This document shows, piece by piece, positions 61,322 through 64,000 of a stretch of DNA of 64,000 nucleotides. The translations under genes and the position numbers were made by a program. Positions within the stretch are counted from its first letter, which is position 1. The number at the start of each line of letters is the position of its first letter. Source of the DNA: Candidatus Saccharibacteria bacterium oral taxon 955 (GTDB taxonomy: Bacteria > Patescibacteriota > Saccharimonadia > Saccharimonadales > Saccharimonadaceae); contig CP047918.1 in NCBI GenBank assembly GCA_010202265.1, positions 744,001-808,000 on the forward strand. The letters run 5' to 3'. The notes under the pieces were generated by a model that had not been told where the DNA came from, did not search any database, and saw only the letters and a program-made list of their open reading frames with translations.

Positions 61322-62611
61322 CTACTCTGTCCTCAATGCTTCAATTGGATCAAGTTTAGTGGCCTTGCGGCTCGGTAGCCAACCCGACAGTGTTGCTAGC
61401 AGAACTAGACCAAGGATCAATAACCCAATTTGTATCGGATCGATAATGAGTATATTTGTACCCGCACTCAGTTTCAGAAAGGACGCAATTGTTGGGTTCA
61501 GTAGTGTAATCAAACTTGCTATACCTACACCAATTAGACCACCTAATAGACCAACCCACGCCGCCTCATAGCGGAACATCTTACCAATATCGCGAGCCCT
61601 CATACCTAGAGCCTTCATCAACCCTATCTGGCTAGTGCGCTCCAGCACTGAGATATACATCGTATTGATGATTCCAAACACACTAGCTAGTAGTGCCAGT
61701 CCACCAAAACCTGCTAATGCAGTCTGTGCGACATTCACCATTGTGAGCAACGTTTTGCGAACATCTTGAATCGAGTACGACCTGTAGTCCTTGTTGACCT
61801 CATCCTTAACGGCATCAATATTTTTTTCATCATCGACTGTCAGCATGACCGAGTAGTACTCGTTTGGCATATTCTTGTCGTGACTAAATTCGTAAATCTC
61901 TTTCGCATCAGCGATCGAAATTCTCAAAGCAGGCGAGTAATATACGATAGTATCTGATGGCTTGTCAACCGCCACGATCTTCAATGGCATCTCCTTGGCG
62001 ACCTCTCCGCCTCGCTCGACACTGCGTAAACCTAATGTTATCGTCTGACCTATTGCCGACTGTGCGTCCTTAAAACCTAGTTGTGTAGCGTACTCTTCTG
62101 GTATGATAATCTCGCCCGATTTTGGCATAAAATCCTGCAACTTACCAGCCGCCAACTCTGCTCTAGTTTTATCGGCCTTTATCGCTATCTCGAGCGCAAA
62201 TTTCTTACCATTGCCAGAACTCTGAGCATAAGCTACGCCGGCGGTCGAATAAGCCGGAGTTGCAGTTTTTACGTGAGGAACCTTTCTCAACTTATCTAGA
62301 TCAGAGTCACCCATTAAATACTTACTTCGTGTACTCGCATTTTTCTTTTCGTCAGCGGTGTCTTCCGACTTGCCGTATTCCGGTAGCTTCTCGCTCTTTC
62401 CTGATTCAACTTTTTTATTTACCATAACCACTTTTTTATCACCAGCTGCGTCGATCATGCTATTTGTATAAAGTCGACCGCCTTCGCCAGCCATCATCGC
62501 AAGACTAATAGTCAGCGAACCGACCGATATAGCCAGGGCAGTTAGTAGGGTGCGACCCTTGGCGTGCTGCAAGTTGCGACCTGCACGCTTGATAATATCG
62601 ATTCTTCTCAT
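61322..62611 (-). CDS. FtsX/MacB-like ABC permease
   Basis: 429 residues. TM1 (about 17-40), a large outer domain, then three C-terminal TM helices with LLASVFGIINTMYISVLERTSQIGLMKALGMRARDIGKMF, the MacB-type coupling region. Exports or senses envelope-active compounds. AAGGAG ribosome binding site. First gene of the ABC-PadR-PspC operon. Confidence 0.92.
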   Translation of the reverse strand: MRRIDIIKRAGRNLQHAKGRTLLTALAISVGSLTISLAMMAGEGGRLYTNSMIDAAGDKKVVMVNKKVESGKSEKLPEYGKSEDTADEKKNASTRSKYLMGDSDLDKLRKVPHVKTATPAYSTAGVAYAQSSGNGKKFALEIAIKADKTRAELAAGKLQDFMPKSGEIIIPEEYATQLGFKDAQSAIGQTITLGLRSVERGGEVAKEMPLKIVAVDKPSDTIVYYSPALRISIADAKEIYEFSHDKNMPNEYYSVMLTVDDEKNIDAVKDEVNKDYRSYSIQDVRKTLLTMVNVAQTALAGFGGLALLASVFGIINTMYISVLERTSQIGLMKALGMRARDIGKMFRYEAAWVGLLGGLIGVGIASLITLLNPTIASFLKLSAGTNILIIDPIQIGLLILGLVLLATLSGWLPSRKATKLDPIEALRTE

Positions 62612-62638
62612 GTATTATTTACTCCTTATTATGTGATC

Positions 62639-62663
62639 TAGTACTATGTTATACAAGGTACTA
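62639..62663. promoter_or_regulatory. Inverted repeat at the ABC operon promoter (likely PadR operator)
   Basis: TAGTAC-N13-GTACTA overlapping a TTGACT / TAACAT (17 bp) promoter on the minus strand. PadR sites are dyads of this type. Confidence 0.55.
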
Positions 62664-62705
62664 TATAAAGTCAAGATCTTTTTATTAATTTTTTTACACA
62701 CCAAA

Positions 62706-62746
62706 AATAAATGAGGTTAATAAATATTTATCTAACCTCATTTATT
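62706..62746 (-). terminator. Terminator of the LiaF-like gene
   Basis: AATAAATGAGGTTA (62706-62719) with TAACCTCATTTATT (62733-62746), then T-run on the minus strand. Confidence 0.8.
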
Positions 62747-62775
62747 GCACTTTTATAAATAAATCTAAGTCAACG

Positions 62776-63426
62776 CTAGCGTTTAATTTCAACTCCGCCC
62801 ATGACAATAGAGCCATCAATATATAGGATTGGGTTATTCTTTCCTTCTTCTGGTCGTGTGTTGTCTTCGATACCGCCTAAGAATAATGTTGCTCGATTCT
62901 TAACAATCACATTGTCTGGAACGCGTACCTCTACGCCGCCCATCATTACAAATACATTGATCGATGCCTCTTTTTTGATGGTCGCTCGGGATAGATCTAA
63001 CTCTACGCCGCCCATTACTGAGGTAACTCGAGAGCTGGTATAGTCACTGGAATTATTGTGTATAGACGTACCAGACCAAAAAGCCGAAACGTCCTCATCT
63101 GACTTGTCTGTATTTCTCCTATTTCGCGACCCGCTCAGGAGCATACTGAGGCCAAGTACCACAACAATCGCAGGGAGTATCATCTGACCTACCTTTATGT
63201 CTGTCAGGTTTAGATTATTCATAAGAATCACTACGCCCATCAGAGCTATAAATATGGTCCACACGTAGTTACGAGGATTATTCATCAATATAAGTCCGGC
63301 TGCGATGATAAGTCCTACTGGCCACCAAGCGCTTAACAACTCCCTGGCGCCAAACGCATTAGTGTTACCGATGAAAAGAGCGACCCCTAAGGCGATAATT
63401 GCAAGTGCTGTAATATTACGTTTCAT
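62776..63426 (-). CDS. LiaF-like envelope protein (4 TM plus beta domain)
   Basis: 216 residues. Four TM helices in the first 95 residues, then a Ser/Asn-rich linker and a beta-repeat domain (SVMGGVELDLSRA, VMMGGVEVRVPDN, IVMGGVEIKR) with three MGGVE repeats as in LiaF/YvqF proteins. LiaF-type proteins tune cell-wall stress response. The start is 4 nt after the methyltransferase gene. Confidence 0.88.
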   Translation of the reverse strand: MKRNITALAIIALGVALFIGNTNAFGARELLSAWWPVGLIIAAGLILMNNPRNYVWTIFIALMGVVILMNNLNLTDIKVGQMILPAIVVVLGLSMLLSGSRNRRNTDKSDEDVSAFWSGTSIHNNSSDYTSSRVTSVMGGVELDLSRATIKKEASINVFVMMGGVEVRVPDNVIVKNRATLFLGGIEDNTRPEEGKNNPILYIDGSIVMGGVEIKR

Positions 63427-63430
63427 AGTC

Positions 63431-64000
63431 TTATCTTATCACTGCAAGACTCTTTTGTATACGCAACGATCGAGAGTTAGCGGCTAGCCACTCATCAACC
63501 GCACAGGCGGTACCTGGCAAAGCTTCATTGGCGTAATCATCAACGACGATAATCGCGTCTTTGGTTAGGTGTGGCGTAATAACTCGCAGAGAATCTCTAA
63601 TTGACTGATAATAATCACCATCCAAAAACGCAAACATCACCCGTTCTGGGATGTCGTCAACAGTTAAGTCACGAAACCAAGCCTTATGTACGGTCGGCGT
63701 CGGCAAACCTGCTTTTTTGAAATTATCATAGAATTGTCTTTTTGTCGCACATAACTCACCCTCAACAAACTGCACGCCAAGCGGACTTTCATCTTGAGCC
63801 ACTTTTGGCGGAAGACCAGCAAACGAGTCATATACATGAAACTCAACATCCGCATTATAAGCATCAAGCAGGCGTCGAATAAACAATGACGTCGTGCCAA
63901 CGTAACAACCTAGCTCAACTACAGATCCAACAACGCCTTTTTGCAATTGCTCCTCAAGTAGCAAAAGGATGGTTCGAAGCTCTCCCGCATCGACTTGATC
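63431..64000 (-). CDS. TylF/macrocin-O-methyltransferase-like SAM enzyme (5' end outside window)
   Basis: At least 189 codons, open to the right edge. VVELGCYVGTTSLFIRRLLDAY (SAM-binding G-x-G), EFHVYDSFAGLPP, FLDGDYYQSIRDSLRVITPHL, and IIVVDDYANEALPG with metal-binding Asp pair, as in TylF family. A surface-glycan or natural-product methyltransferase is likely. Confidence 0.85.
   Translation of the reverse strand, partial: DQVDAGELRTILLLLEEQLQKGVVGSVVELGCYVGTTSLFIRRLLDAYNADVEFHVYDSFAGLPPKVAQDESPLGVQFVEGELCATKRQFYDNFKKAGLPTPTVHKAWFRDLTVDDIPERVMFAFLDGDYYQSIRDSLRVITPHLTKDAIIVVDDYANEALPGTACAVDEWLAANSRSLRIQKSLAVIR

Noticed and set aside
1..64000. UGA recoded as Gly, as in SR1/Gracilibacteria
   Set aside because: UGA ends many genes at the expected family length (for example lepA-N, tilS neighbours), and Gly positions use GGN.
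1..64000. CRISPR arrays, insertion sequences, rRNA genes, prophage modules
   Set aside because: No regular direct repeat-spacer pattern, no transposase or phage structural motif, and no rRNA sequence was recognised on either strand.

Overview
The window looks like a chromosomal segment of a Candidatus Saccharibacteria (TM7) or closely related Patescibacteria/CPR genome. The clues are a compact gene set, standard stop codons (UGA is a true stop), many short membrane or surface proteins without assigned function, a Cys-rich C-x-E-G-x-E-R-N-P-x-T-x-R-C-R surface repeat, and a standalone ATP-cone protein. Base composition is moderate, with a GC-rich unknown gene (4265-5899), a GC-leaning block (about 22.8-24.3 kb) and an AT-rich pair of genes (24.3-26.4 kb). 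Species cannot be named from the sequence alone.

Layout. 1-3.7 kb: partial lamin-tail surface protein, yebC, comEC. 3.85-6 kb: tRNA-Lys, then an isolated GC-rich gene with a long structured leader. 6-10.8 kb: two ATP-grasp ligase genes, each next to a protease-type gene (RimK-like with a retropepsin-like protease; a second ATP-grasp with a QEGLA/DUF1704 metallopeptidase). 10.9-20.8 kb: heat-shock genes dnaJ, dnaK and hrcA-smORF-grpE, all with CIRCE operators, mixed with a CheD-like deamidase, a CNNM transporter, sugar-nucleotide and glycosyltransferase genes and a NUDIX hydrolase. 20.8-30.4 kb: a rearranged zone with two disrupted guanylate kinase copies, one fused to a duplicated lepA 3' end; a three-gene island with an IucA/IucC-like gene; and lepA (EF4) split in two by a membrane protein and a nitroreductase gene. 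30.4-36.7 kb: murJ, ftsH, tilS, dinB and small genes. 37-54 kb: three CAT-anticodon tRNAs (elongator Met, initiator Met, Ile2, fitting with tilS), a redox-Cys-less flavoprotein, a FtsB-like protein, murC, a Ca2+/cation antiporter, trmB, mscS, aspS and DsbA-like genes. 54-64 kb: AbrB-regulated drug exporter, corA, TerC-like protein, a PadR-ABC transporter-PspC envelope-stress operon, a LiaF-like protein and a partial methyltransferase.

Two themes run through the window. First, at least fourteen genes have a good -10 box ending 6-8 nt before the ATG, so they probably make leaderless mRNAs; several starts were set on this basis. Second, six genes carry what looks like one missing base, always restored by adding one base, often in a short homopolymer. 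This points to assembly or consensus indels, or to real slippage; raw reads would decide.

Best candidates for undescribed biology: the paired ligase/peptidase cluster (6.6-10.8 kb), the CheD-like deamidase in a genome region with no visible chemotaxis genes, the split lepA with its neighbouring island, and the structured leader/attenuator at 22.06-22.18 kb.
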